Shown: piece after piece, positions 26,424 through 34,795 of the stretch
Numbering within the stretch: position 1 is the first letter of the stretch
Layout of the letters: every line of letters begins with the position of its first letter
Source of the DNA: Gelidibacter pelagius
GTDB lineage: Bacteria > Bacteroidota > Bacteroidia > Flavobacteriales > Flavobacteriaceae
Direction of reading: 5' to 3'
Length of the DNA stretch: 64,000 nt
Assembly: GCF_017581925.1 (NCBI RefSeq)
Contig: NZ_JAGEVG010000008.1
Location: 1-64,000, forward strand
Translations under genes and position numbers: made by a program
Notes under the pieces: model-generated
Database searches by the model: none
Told to the model about the DNA's origin: nothing
Seen by the model: the letters and a program-made list of their open reading frames with translations, nothing else

Positions 26424-28074
26424 GCTGTACGATATTTTTAAATTTTCGGAGGATTATCCGTTGATTTTTACCCAAGCAAATTTTTGGATATTTTTCGCCG
26501 TGGTCTATTTCTTGTTTGCCCTTGTGCACAAGAAAATTACGCTGCGAAATTCCTACCTCTTTTTAATTTCCCTATTCTTTTATTACAAAACCAGCGGTTT
26601 TTTTATTGGGATCCTTATTTTCAGTACACTCGTTGATTTTTTTATCGGAAAGAACATTCATAAAAGCCAACAACAAACCAAGCGCTATATTTTAGTGACT
26701 TTAAGTGTCATCATCAATTTGACCGTGCTGTGTTATTTCAAATACGCCTACTTTTTTACGGACTCTTTCAATATGTTATTCCACACCAACTTTGAAGTGG
26801 TCAATTGGTTGGCGCATTGGGGAAACAGTTTTAATAATCAGAATTATTTCACGGTTGATAAAATTATTCTTCCGGTTGGGATTTCTTTTTATACGTTTCA
26901 GACCATCAGTTATAGCGTGGACATTTTCAGAAAAAAGTTAGTGCCTTTAAAGTCTATTCTCGATTTTGGCTTTTATGTAAGTTTCTTTCCGCAGTTGGTT
27001 GCTGGCCCTATTGTGAGAGCAGAGAATTTTGTACCGCAAATTTCCAAGCCAACGGTCATCACGAAATCTGATTTTGATGCCGGAACCTTCATGATTTTGA
27101 AAGGATTGATCAAGAAAATGATCTTTGCCGATTTTATCGCGATGCACTTCCTGGATCGTGTGTTTGACGCTCCCGAAATGTTCTCAGGTTTTGCCAACGT
27201 TATGGCCATGATTGGGTATTCACTTCAAATTTATGGCGATTTTTCTGGCTATACGGACATTGCTATCGGATTGGCTTTATTGATGGGATTCAAATTGCCC
27301 ATCAACTTTAATTCGCCCTACAAAGCGACCAATGCCGGCGATTTCTGGAAACGTTGGCACATCTCCCTCTCTACTTGGCTTCGTGATTATTTGTATATTC
27401 CTTTAGGTGGCAATCGGAAAGGCACTGTAGCTTCTTATATTATTTTGAGCATTATTCTGTTGGGTGTTCTCTATGCTTATCAAGACATGTTGGTCGTATC
27501 GATTGTATTGGGTTCTGCTCTTCTCATTTATATTTTGTCACTTTTCAACACAGCTGTAAAAAATCAAATCAATACGAATATCAACCTCATGCTGACCATG
27601 CTCATAGGTGGTCTATGGCATGGGGCGTCATGGAAATTCGTGATTTGGGGTGGACTGAATGGCTTGGGAATTGTGGTTTATAAATTTTGGCGAAAAGTGA
27701 GTCCTTATGAAACCAATAACCAATGGTATGTGCGATGGTGGAAGATTTTGGTCACGCTGACCTTCATCACCTTCACACGGATTTATTTTAGAGGCGAAAG
27801 CATGGATCATATTGCGCGTTGGTATAAGCAAGTCGCTTATCACATGGATTGGCATTATGCCTTGGATATTTTGATCCACTATCAACTGGTGTTCTGGGTG
27901 ATGATTTTAGGATATATCACACATTGGTTACCCGCATCTACCAAAAATAAAATTGAAAGCGCTTATGCAAAAAGCCCGGCATTTGCCAAGGTATTGATTG
28001 CAGCAAGTGTCGGAATCATTTGTTATCAGGCATTTTCTACGGATTTTCAACCGTTTATTTATTTCCAGTTTTAA
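26416..28074 (+). CDS. MBOAT family O-acyltransferase (AlgI-like)
   Basis: Polytopic membrane protein of 552 residues with about 11-12 hydrophobic segments. The AlgI/DltB-type hallmark is present: FWKRWHISLSTWLRDY followed by IGGLWHGASW with the essential His402. These enzymes pass acyl groups (usually acetyl) across the membrane to a partner enzyme. The two SGNH genes directly upstream, overlapping by 8 bp, are the probable partners. No alginate, teichoic acid or cellulose genes are present nearby, so the acceptor polymer is not known. Confidence 0.92.
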   Translation: MNRLYDIFKFSEDYPLIFTQANFWIFFAVVYFLFALVHKKITLRNSYLFLISLFFYYKTSGFFIGILIFSTLVDFFIGKNIHKSQQQTKRYILVTLSVIINLTVLCYFKYAYFFTDSFNMLFHTNFEVVNWLAHWGNSFNNQNYFTVDKIILPVGISFYTFQTISYSVDIFRKKLVPLKSILDFGFYVSFFPQLVAGPIVRAENFVPQISKPTVITKSDFDAGTFMILKGLIKKMIFADFIAMHFLDRVFDAPEMFSGFANVMAMIGYSLQIYGDFSGYTDIAIGLALLMGFKLPINFNSPYKATNAGDFWKRWHISLSTWLRDYLYIPLGGNRKGTVASYIILSIILLGVLYAYQDMLVVSIVLGSALLIYILSLFNTAVKNQINTNINLMLTMLIGGLWHGASWKFVIWGGLNGLGIVVYKFWRKVSPYETNNQWYVRWWKILVTLTFITFTRIYFRGESMDHIARWYKQVAYHMDWHYALDILIHYQLVFWVMILGYITHWLPASTKNKIESAYAKSPAFAKVLIAASVGIICYQAFSTDFQPFIYFQF

Positions 28075-28192
28075 ATTAGAATCAAGAACATAGTATTAAG
28101 TATTAAGAAAATCATTTAGTGCATAAAATTATGTCTTGGCAACAAAAATTCGCAATTAAAAAGTCTCGAGTCCTATATCATCGTAGTCTATG

Positions 28193-28234
28193 TCTTAATT
28201 CTATTAGCTTTGTTCTAAATACTTCCCACTTAAT
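28193..28234. repeat. degenerate heptanucleotide tract (nCTnnnn)
   Basis: Six 7-nt steps keep CT at the same two positions: TCTTAAT, TCTATTA, GCTTTGT, TCTAAAT, ACTTCCC, ACTTAAT. It contains TAGCTTTG (28205-28212), a TAnnTTTG match that could be a panB promoter element or chance. Confidence 0.5.
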
Positions 28235-28265
28235 TGTTATTTTTACATCATTAAAATAAAAAACT

Positions 28266-29084
28266 ATGTCAGTAGCGAAAAAAGATTACAAGAGAATCAC
28301 CGTAAAGACCTTGGTGGATATGAAAACCAATGGCGAAAAGATATCAATGCTCACCGCTTACGATTTTACCATGGCAAAAATTGTTGACGGTGCTGGTGTG
28401 GATGTGATCTTGGTGGGCGATTCTGCAAGTAATGTCATGGCAGGTCATGAAACCACCTTACCGATCACCTTGGATCAAATGATCTATCATGCTGCCGGTG
28501 TGGTGCGTGCCATTGAACGTTCATTAGTAGTTGTTGATTTACCTTTTGGAAGCTATCAAAGTGACCCTAAGGAAGCTTTGCGCTCTGCTATCAGAATTAT
28601 GAAAGAAAGCGGCGGCCATGCTGTGAAATTGGAAGGCGGCAAAGAAGTCAAGGAATCCATCAAACGTATTTTACATGCCGGAATTCCAGTGATGGGCCAT
28701 TTGGGATTGACACCACAATCCATTTATAAATTTGGAACCTATACCGTAAGAGCTAAAGAAGATGAAGAAGCAGACAAGCTTAAAGAAGATGCAATGATGC
28801 TTGAAAGAATAGGTTGTTTTGCGATTGTATTGGAGAAAATCCCTGCAAAATTGGCACAAGAAGTTGCGGAGAGCGTTTCCATTCCGGTTATTGGCATTGG
28901 TGCTGGCAATGGAGTGGACGGACAGGTGCTTGTACTGCATGACATGTTGGGAATGACCCATGAGTTCCATCCGCGTTTTTTACGTCGCTATATGAACCTC
29001 TATGAAGATATGACCAAGTCCATTTCACAATATGTATCAGATGTGAAAAACATAGACTTCCCTAATGATGAGGAACAGTATTAG
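28266..29084 (+). CDS. panB: 3-methyl-2-oxobutanoate hydroxymethyltransferase
   Basis: TIM-barrel enzyme of 272 residues making ketopantoate from 2-oxoisovalerate and methylenetetrahydrofolate, in the pathway to pantothenate and CoA. Seen are [21 protein letters not shown] with the metal-binding Asp, [23 protein letters not shown] and [21 protein letters not shown]. Length is standard. No panC or panD is adjacent. The gene is separated from the MBOAT gene by a 191-bp spacer that includes a heptanucleotide tract. Confidence 0.96.
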   Translation: MSVAKKDYKRITVKTLVDMKTNGEKISMLTAYDFTMAKIVDGAGVDVILVGDSASNVMAGHETTLPITLDQMIYHAAGVVRAIERSLVVVDLPFGSYQSDPKEALRSAIRIMKESGGHAVKLEGGKEVKESIKRILHAGIPVMGHLGLTPQSIYKFGTYTVRAKEDEEADKLKEDAMMLERIGCFAIVLEKIPAKLAQEVAESVSIPVIGIGAGNGVDGQVLVLHDMLGMTHEFHPRFLRRYMNLYEDMTKSISQYVSDVKNIDFPNDEEQY

Positions 29085-29092
29085 TGTTTTGG

Positions 29093-29155
29093 GTTATGAG
29101 TTGTGAGTTCAGAGTTATGAGTTATGAGTTCAGGATTATGAGTCTAAAGTTATGA
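29093..29155. repeat. heptanucleotide tract (GTTATGA family)
   Basis: Nine units in perfect register: GTTATGA, GTTGTGA, GTTCAGA, GTTATGA twice, GTTCAGG, ATTATGA, GTCTAAA, GTTATGA. Confidence 0.88.
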
Positions 29156-29159
29156 AACA

Positions 29160-29201
29160 GTCTTGATTCTTGTTTCTTGTTTCTTGTTTCTTGTTTCTTA
29201 C
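29160..29201. repeat. heptanucleotide tract (TTCTTGT)
   Basis: Units from 29160: a variant GTCTTGA, four TTCTTGT, then TTCTTAC. The unit is a rotation of TTTCTTG found at 15481-15536. Confidence 0.88.
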
Positions 29202-29240
29202 TACTTAATTAATATTTCAAAATAAAACATACATCTATTC

Positions 29241-29948
29241 GTGGCAAAAAATCAAGAAAAAACCCTTTCCAATAAAGACAACCTCCAAGTTTTGTACGAA
29301 GACAATCATATCATCATTGTCAATAAACGAGCGGGTGATATTGTGCAAGGGGACAGAACCGGAGATAAGCCCTTGAGTGAAGTGGTTAAATCTTATATTA
29401 AGGAAAAGTACAACAAACCCGGGAACGTCTATTTAGGGGTTGCACATCGACTGGACAGACCGACAACAGGCGTCATCGTTTTCGCTAAAACAAGCAAAGC
29501 ATTACCACGCCTGAATAAAATATTCGCCGAAAAGGATGCCAAAAAGACCTATTGGGCCTTGGTTAAACAATTACCACCAAAGACAGAAGACACGCTCATC
29601 CATTGGTTAAGGAAAAATCCAAAAAACAACAAATCCACAGCCTACAGTAAGGAAATTACTGATGGAAAAAAGGCTATTCTACATTATAAAATTCTAAAAA
29701 ACTTAGATCATTATTATTTACTTGAGATTCAGTTGGAAACTGGGCGGCACCATCAGATTCGTTCGCAATTATCAAGCATCGGTTGTCCCATCAAGGGCGA
29801 TTTAAAATATGGTTTTGACAGAAGCAATCCCGACGCCAGCATCAGTCTACATGCCCGTGGTCTTTCATTTATCCATCCAGTCTCAAACGAGAAGATTGAT
29901 GTTGAAGCTCCCTTGCCCGAAGACCCGCTCTGGAAGGCGTGCTTATAA
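29241..29948 (+). CDS. RluA-type pseudouridine synthase
   Basis: A 235-residue pseudouridine synthase. The catalytic aspartate Asp72 is in AHRLDRPTTG, followed by VIVFAKTSKALPRL, and the C-terminal ETGRHHQIR block is present. There is no N-terminal S4 domain. The substrate is a uridine in rRNA or tRNA; the position cannot be predicted. The start is GTG at 29241 (valine codon read as Met); no ATG gives a complete N-terminus, and heptanucleotide repeats lie 40 bp upstream. Confidence 0.9.
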   Translation: MAKNQEKTLSNKDNLQVLYEDNHIIIVNKRAGDIVQGDRTGDKPLSEVVKSYIKEKYNKPGNVYLGVAHRLDRPTTGVIVFAKTSKALPRLNKIFAEKDAKKTYWALVKQLPPKTEDTLIHWLRKNPKNNKSTAYSKEITDGKKAILHYKILKNLDHYYLLEIQLETGRHHQIRSQLSSIGCPIKGDLKYGFDRSNPDASISLHARGLSFIHPVSNEKIDVEAPLPEDPLWKACL

Positions 29949-30103
29949 CTTTTTAAAGAACTATGAGGATAGACCGCTTTGCTGCATGAAACAAAGACTT
30001 AAAGGCACAGAATACAAAAGCTTACACTTTTTTTAAATATCTGAATGTGACATTATATTTCTCTCCCTAAAACATGGTCTTATCCCAACCAAAACAGTAA
30101 CCA

Positions 30104-30664
30104 ATGAAAAAAGCCGTCCTACTTTTATTATTGACCATCGGATTTGTATCCTGTGAAAATCGCGAAAAGGAAATTGACAGAGTTGAAATTGCCAAACAAT
30201 ATTTTAAGGCTCTTGACAATTCAGACTATTCTAAAATGGCGGAATGGTTTGCAGATAGCCTAACTAAAATTGAAGGAGCGTATAAGCAAACCTATTCCAA
30301 AGGCGATTATTTGGAGTTATTAAAATGGGATTCGGTATTTGACCCTAAATATAACATACTTGAAATTGAGGAAGTGGAGGGAATTGTAAAAGCAAAAATT
30401 TTAAAGATGGACAAAAGAATCTCTTTTCTTCACGAAGAACCATTTTTAACAAATCAGACTCTAATATTCAAAAACGACAAAATAATTAGTGTAGAAATTG
30501 AATACGTGGACTTTAAAGAAGCAACTTGGGAAAGGAATAGAAACGGACTTTTAAGCTGGATTGATAAAAATCATCCTGAATTAAACGGATTTATATACGA
30601 TCAAACTGAGGTTGGTGGAATGAAATTTTTAAAAGCAATTGATCTCTATAAAAACAAAAATTGA
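30104..30664 (+). CDS. hypothetical lipoprotein, possible NTF2-like fold
   Basis: A 186-residue predicted lipoprotein: signal peptide with lipobox GFVSC (Cys17). The mature part opens with a helix IAKQYFKALDNSDYSKMAEWF, the pattern seen at the start of SnoaL/NTF2-like domains, followed by alternating strands. No active-site residues can be assigned. It stands alone, with a rho-independent terminator 14 bases after the stop, immediately before an insertion sequence. Confidence 0.7.
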   Translation: MKKAVLLLLLTIGFVSCENREKEIDRVEIAKQYFKALDNSDYSKMAEWFADSLTKIEGAYKQTYSKGDYLELLKWDSVFDPKYNILEIEEVEGIVKAKILKMDKRISFLHEEPFLTNQTLIFKNDKIISVEIEYVDFKEATWERNRNGLLSWIDKNHPELNGFIYDQTEVGGMKFLKAIDLYKNKN

Positions 30665-30677
30665 CATTCTCAGAACA

Positions 30678-30708
30678 GACTAATTTTTACACTTAGTCGA
30701 ATTTTTTA
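30678..30708 (+). terminator. terminator of the lipoprotein gene
   Basis: Stem GACTAA / TTAGTC followed by GAATTTTTTAAA. The insertion sequence begins 11 bases further on. Confidence 0.6.
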
Positions 30709-30718
30709 AATAATATTA

Positions 30719-31677
30719 TAGAGGTCAGTAGTTAGTTGCTTATTAATTCTGTCTGATATATTTTGTCTCCTTCCACCATTTTCACAATAAGGTTGTTGAA
30801 TATTGTGGCTTTACTTTGTGAGCGATTTATTCTAAAGCAGAACTCATTAAAATATCTGTTTAGATTATCTGGACTTACCCAAGAAAAGGTTGTCCTTATC
30901 CAAGATTTGACCTGATATATCATTGTGTGGAGCGCTTTAAAATTCAACCCCTTGTTACTTTTTATCTGTACGATGTTATAGACTTTTGCTATAGGCCTAT
31001 AACCTCTCCATTCATCCGTTGTAACATTGGCTTCCCGACTTATATGGTCGACAAAGATGTATTGCAGGGATTGTGCTGAAAAATCATTTATTTTCTTGGC
31101 ATACATCCGCTTTACCTTACCGTCCCTGGTTAGCTGAACCGCCGTGACCGCCTTCTTTTTCTTGCTGTCGTAGCTCCTTCCCGTCTTTCCTTCTTCTCTG
31201 CCGCCCAGCACAAACTCATCTACGTGGACATCACCATCCATAGGACTGTTGCCGCTTGAAGCCATGGCTTCTCGGACTTTCAGCATAAAAAGTCGAGCTG
31301 TCTTTTCCGTCACGCCATAGCGCACACCCATATAGCTGGCAGATAAACCTTTTGTTGATGTTGCCATTTCAAAACAAATAAAAAATGCTTTGCGAACTCC
31401 AAATTTAACCTTGTGAAAAAGTGTATTGGCCGCGGGAGATTCAATATGCCCGCAGATGTTGCACTGCCTTGCAAAATCTTTGCGGACTTGGCAAGCAGTA
31501 TGATTACATCTCAGGCATTTATAGCCCATATTTGATTTGATTGAAGCTAGGTATTTCTTGCAATCTTCATCAGTTTTGAACCGATCAGAGAACTCTAGAA
31601 GATTTTGACCTTTAAAAATATCCATAATATCATATATTTACTGACAATAAAGATACGTATTTATATACTGACCTCTA
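30719..31677 (-). mobile_element. IS1595-like insertion sequence (ISXO2-type)
   Basis: About 959 bp. Terminal inverted repeats TAGAGGTCAGTA (30719-30730) and TACTGACCTCTA (31666-31677) match over 12 bp. The flanks are TAATATTA on both sides (30711-30718 and 31678-31685), an 8-bp direct repeat as expected for the IS1595 family. That octamer is itself palindromic, so the exact IR/target boundary is ambiguous and the apparent inverted repeat extends to 22 bp. One intact transposase gene fills the element. Insertion lies between two convergent genes and breaks neither. Confidence 0.85.
30732..31625 (-). CDS. IS1595 family transposase (ISXO2-like DDE)
   Basis: A 297-residue transposase. The N-terminal zinc ribbon has CLRC and CNIC pairs about 20 residues apart. 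A helix-turn-helix-like segment follows (MGVRYGVTEKTARLF). The DDE domain includes VHVDEFVLGG with the first Asp, VTTDEWRGY with the second, and the hallmark C-terminal motif FNEFCFRINR. No frameshift or internal stop is present, so the element could be active. Confidence 0.93.
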   Translation of the reverse strand: MDIFKGQNLLEFSDRFKTDEDCKKYLASIKSNMGYKCLRCNHTACQVRKDFARQCNICGHIESPAANTLFHKVKFGVRKAFFICFEMATSTKGLSASYMGVRYGVTEKTARLFMLKVREAMASSGNSPMDGDVHVDEFVLGGREEGKTGRSYDSKKKKAVTAVQLTRDGKVKRMYAKKINDFSAQSLQYIFVDHISREANVTTDEWRGYRPIAKVYNIVQIKSNKGLNFKALHTMIYQVKSWIRTTFSWVSPDNLNRYFNEFCFRINRSQSKATIFNNLIVKMVEGDKIYQTELISN

Positions 31678-31711
31678 TAATATTATTTCAAGTTACAGGT
31701 GAACCAAGTAT

Positions 31712-32575
31712 TTACAATATGTCGCCAATTTTCAGAGCACGTTTTGCAATTGGATAATGAATCTCGAGTTGTGTTCCCTGATTGGGTTGAGACGTCAAAC
31801 TGAATGTTGATTCCGTCAGTTCTGCTCTATTTTTCATATTCAATAATCCTGAACTATCCTTTACTGCATCTAAATCAAAACCTTTGCCATCATCAGTGGC
31901 CTTAATAGTTAACAAGTTATCTTGGCTATAATCCAAAGAAATCTTTAGTACTTTAGCTGTTGAATGCTTTACGGTATTTGATATGAACTCCTGTAAAATT
32001 CGGAATAAGATAATCCCATCTTTTTTGTTGTAAAAGGGTATGACATCACCAATTACAAGAAAATTAGCAGTAATCAATTTCATCCGGTTGAGGCGTACAA
32101 TCTCCGCATTTATCGATTTCTCAAAACCTCTGTTCTGTATCACATCAGTATTTAAAGATTTTGACAAGGCCCTGACTTCACCCAAACTTTCCTTGATTAT
32201 TATTTGGGTCTCAGTGAATGGCTCTTTAATATCCTCCGTTATTTTGCCACCCAGCATTCCCATTTGCATACTTGCCAAAGAAAGCAACTGACCTATATTG
32301 TCATGAAGCTCTTGACCTAAATATTTAAGAGTTTGTTCTTGGATCTCTTCACTGGTCTTGGCTACGGTCTCTTCAAATTGCTTTTGTTGTTTTATCCTGT
32401 CCATCAGCAATTTGTTTTTTCGCTTCTGAAAAGCAACAAAAAATACAATCACCATAGTCGCCAGTAGTACAACCACCAATGTCATATAACCTATTAGGGC
32501 AATTTCCTCTTTATTTATCGTCTGCTCTTGTATAGTGGATATAAAAACGCAAAAGCGAAGCTTGAGTATGTACAT
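31712..32575 (-). CDS. sensor histidine kinase (HPK7, NarX/LiaS-like dimerisation)
   Basis: A 287-residue kinase with one membrane segment (about 30-50), a short coiled linker, the phosphoacceptor ELHDNIGQ with His91, and a HATPase_c domain (FISNTVKHS N-box, ATDDGKGFD G1, SGLLNMKNRA G2). There is no extracellular sensor domain. The partner NarL-type regulator usually found next to such kinases is absent. The ATG at 32573-32575 overlaps the upstream gene by 61 bp; a non-ATG start near the upstream stop, or Met31, are alternatives. It forms a unit with the polytopic protein upstream, which may provide sensing. Confidence 0.85.
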   Translation of the reverse strand: MYILKLRFCVFISTIQEQTINKEEIALIGYMTLVVVLLATMVIVFFVAFQKRKNKLLMDRIKQQKQFEETVAKTSEEIQEQTLKYLGQELHDNIGQLLSLASMQMGMLGGKITEDIKEPFTETQIIIKESLGEVRALSKSLNTDVIQNRGFEKSINAEIVRLNRMKLITANFLVIGDVIPFYNKKDGIILFRILQEFISNTVKHSTAKVLKISLDYSQDNLLTIKATDDGKGFDLDAVKDSSGLLNMKNRAELTESTFSLTSQPNQGTQLEIHYPIAKRALKIGDIL

Positions 32576-33228
32576 ATATTTATGAATAGTAAGAGTAAAG
32601 TTCTAAACCTTCCAAAATCTGAGCTTATTGATTTGAAATAACCATCAAAAATAAATAAGGGTATGACGCAAAGATACCAAAGTAGCAAAGTGATGCTTAT
32701 ATAAAATGAAGGTAGTTTATAATAATCAAGAATTTTATCGCTGTTTATTAATTGCAGAAAATACAATAGCACATATAAACAAATTATAGAAACGCTAATA
32801 AAAAAGTGATATGGCAGGGCGGTAATAAAAAATGCATCAGTTAATGTAAAATAAAGAATTGAAAATACGCTAAATACACCCATTGTTGATAATACGGTAA
32901 TCTTGGATTTAATATTGGTCATTAAATTATAATAAAAAATACTTATAAATCCGATAGCCAAATAAGAGTAGATATTGTAAAGCCAAGTATTGCGACGAAA
33001 TACACTGTTTTTAATCGCATTAAACCATTCGTTATCGAAATCATACAACATTAAATAACTATAGTTTCCAACAATTTCGACTATAACGGTAAGCCATAAG
33101 TAATGAACAAAAATTCTCAATTGATTATCTTTGACTTTTCTGAAATAATAACTCCCAGAAAGTGCTGCTATAATTTCAAAAAAAATAGTGATTATACCCT
33201 GATAATCAATTAAAAAGTCTTCCAACAT
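32515..33228 (-). CDS. polytopic membrane protein, about seven TM segments
   Basis: A 237-residue, very hydrophobic protein with about seven predicted membrane spans, starting near residues 10-27 and ending at 210-232. No catalytic motif or named family is recognised. It ends within the start region of the histidine kinase and begins 6 bp after the small Gly-rich gene, so all three are one operon. A sensory or accessory membrane role for the kinase is a reasonable inference from context only. Confidence 0.72.
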   Translation of the reverse strand: MLEDFLIDYQGIITIFFEIIAALSGSYYFRKVKDNQLRIFVHYLWLTVIVEIVGNYSYLMLYDFDNEWFNAIKNSVFRRNTWLYNIYSYLAIGFISIFYYNLMTNIKSKITVLSTMGVFSVFSILYFTLTDAFFITALPYHFFISVSIICLYVLLYFLQLINSDKILDYYKLPSFYISITLLLWYLCVIPLFIFDGYFKSISSDFGRFRTLLLLFINICTYSSFAFAFLYPLYKSRR

Positions 33229-33234
33229 AAAACT

Positions 33235-33738
33235 CTATTGAGGATAATTTGCACCAGGTGGATGTCCATGATTTCCAAAATCCAATCCACCACCACCAGG
33301 AATGTCCCCACCATCTGATTGCATGAAAAAATCTAATAAGCCCGCGTTTGCTTTGTTGGATTTACCAGTAGGCATAAAGAACATCGTGGTATAACCAGCT
33401 TTTCCGTTTTCATTTGGATGTGCACCAAGATAAATTCGAACACCGTCCATGGTATATCCTAAATCTTTAGCTTCATTCTCAGCATAGTTGAGATAATTTC
33501 TTACTTCATCCAAGCCATACCACGACGATCGGTTATCGCCACCCTCTCTTTTCACTAAAGAATCACTGATTAATCGGTACCTTTCATTGTAAGCTTGATC
33601 TAAAGTTTTTGCTTGATCAGGCGAAATGAGTCCTTTGGGAGTACTGACCATCAATTCTGTTTTGGGTTGACAACAATAGAAATACACTGCCAAGGCCCCA
33701 ATAACAATTCCTAAAATGAGCATTATAAAATTTTTCAT
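33235..33738 (-). CDS. hypothetical membrane-anchored protein with Gly-rich tail
   Basis: A 167-residue protein with an N-terminal membrane segment ending in CC (residues 5-23, ..VYFYCCQPK), which could be an anchor or a weak lipoprotein signal. The central part (about 55-130) is soluble and mixed alpha/beta. The tail is Gly/Pro/His-rich (GGDIPGGGGLDFGNHGH). I do not recognise the family. It is the first gene of the operon leading to the polytopic protein and the kinase. Confidence 0.72.
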   Translation of the reverse strand: MKNFIMLILGIVIGALAVYFYCCQPKTELMVSTPKGLISPDQAKTLDQAYNERYRLISDSLVKREGGDNRSSWYGLDEVRNYLNYAENEAKDLGYTMDGVRIYLGAHPNENGKAGYTTMFFMPTGKSNKANAGLLDFFMQSDGGDIPGGGGLDFGNHGHPPGANYPQ

Positions 33739-33943
33739 AATGGGTTGGTTTTAATTGTTTCGACCATGAAATTATAGAAAATTTCGATATAAGCAGGTAA
33801 AATCCTGATGAAATTAATAAATGACGCTTCCATGATTACAAGTTTCAAAAGTTTTTCGGATTAAAATTGGTTAAAACGGAATAAAGAAACTTTGGATATT
33901 AAAACCAGTTTATGGACTATCAAAATTCTATCATTTTTTATCA

Positions 33944-34795
33944 TTATAATGTCAACAGATGAAATCGAAATGTTTGTCCCGGAGTTTTTTGTGACAATCG
34001 GTTAAAGGCCATTTCTGAAAGCTGTAGAATTCTTGGATACCCTCCTGTGGTCTGACAATCGCGCATCAGTATCATCAATTGCCCTGCAGGTGTCAACTGT
34101 ACGGTCCCAGGTAAAACGGGTGATGTTATGATGGGGTCCATTGCGTTCTCAAAACGCTCATCCAATTGATAAGCCATGCGATTACTATCTTTTGAGATGG
34201 TAAATTCGTTATTAAACAATCTGTTTTGGTTGTCAGCCTCAAGCAACTCATATTCAATACTTTTAAACACTTCAATTACTCCCGACTCAAAATGTGTTTT
34301 AGGAGTTTTTAAAATGGAATGTGATCTTTTTATTGGTATTGGAAGATCAGTTAATTTTAAGACGTCTCCAGTTTTTAAGCGTTGCTGATTGGTTATGCAT
34401 TTGTAAAAACTTCTGCTCTCCATGATTCTTTCCGATTGAAATCCGCCAAGTACTGCCAAATACCCTCGGCAGCCAAATTTCCTTGCGCCAAAGGAAAGGA
34501 CATCATTCTTTCTAACTACGGTATAGCTATTGTTTCCAATAGGTTTCTCATTAATTTTAGCTTGACTTTCCATTCCCGTTATGCAAATGGCAGTGTCACT
34601 CTGAAATTTAAGTCTTGGTGCCATCAAAGTGAACTCCAGCACAGCAGCGTCATCTTGATTTCCCAAAATAGCATTTGCTAATTTTGCCGAATAGTGATCC
34701 ATAGCTCCAGAAATCGGGACACCAAACTCCTGATACCCAAGACGCCCTAAGTCTTGAATACTGTCATATAGCCCTGTTTTTAAGATTTCAACCAT
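33944..34795 (-). CDS. pxpC: 5-oxoprolinase subunit PxpC
   Basis: A 283-residue protein of the KipA/biotin-dependent carboxyltransferase-like family. Seen are the start TGLYDSIQDLGRLGYQ, the following GVPISGAMD, and near the C-terminus LTPAGQLMILMRDCQTTGGYPRI. With PxpB and PxpA it forms the bacterial ATP-dependent 5-oxoprolinase that converts 5-oxoproline to glutamate. Its start overlaps pxpB by 8 bp, showing translational coupling. Confidence 0.92.
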   Translation of the reverse strand: MVEILKTGLYDSIQDLGRLGYQEFGVPISGAMDHYSAKLANAILGNQDDAAVLEFTLMAPRLKFQSDTAICITGMESQAKINEKPIGNNSYTVVRKNDVLSFGARKFGCRGYLAVLGGFQSERIMESRSFYKCITNQQRLKTGDVLKLTDLPIPIKRSHSILKTPKTHFESGVIEVFKSIEYELLEADNQNRLFNNEFTISKDSNRMAYQLDERFENAMDPIITSPVLPGTVQLTPAGQLMILMRDCQTTGGYPRILQLSEMAFNRLSQKTPGQTFRFHLLTL

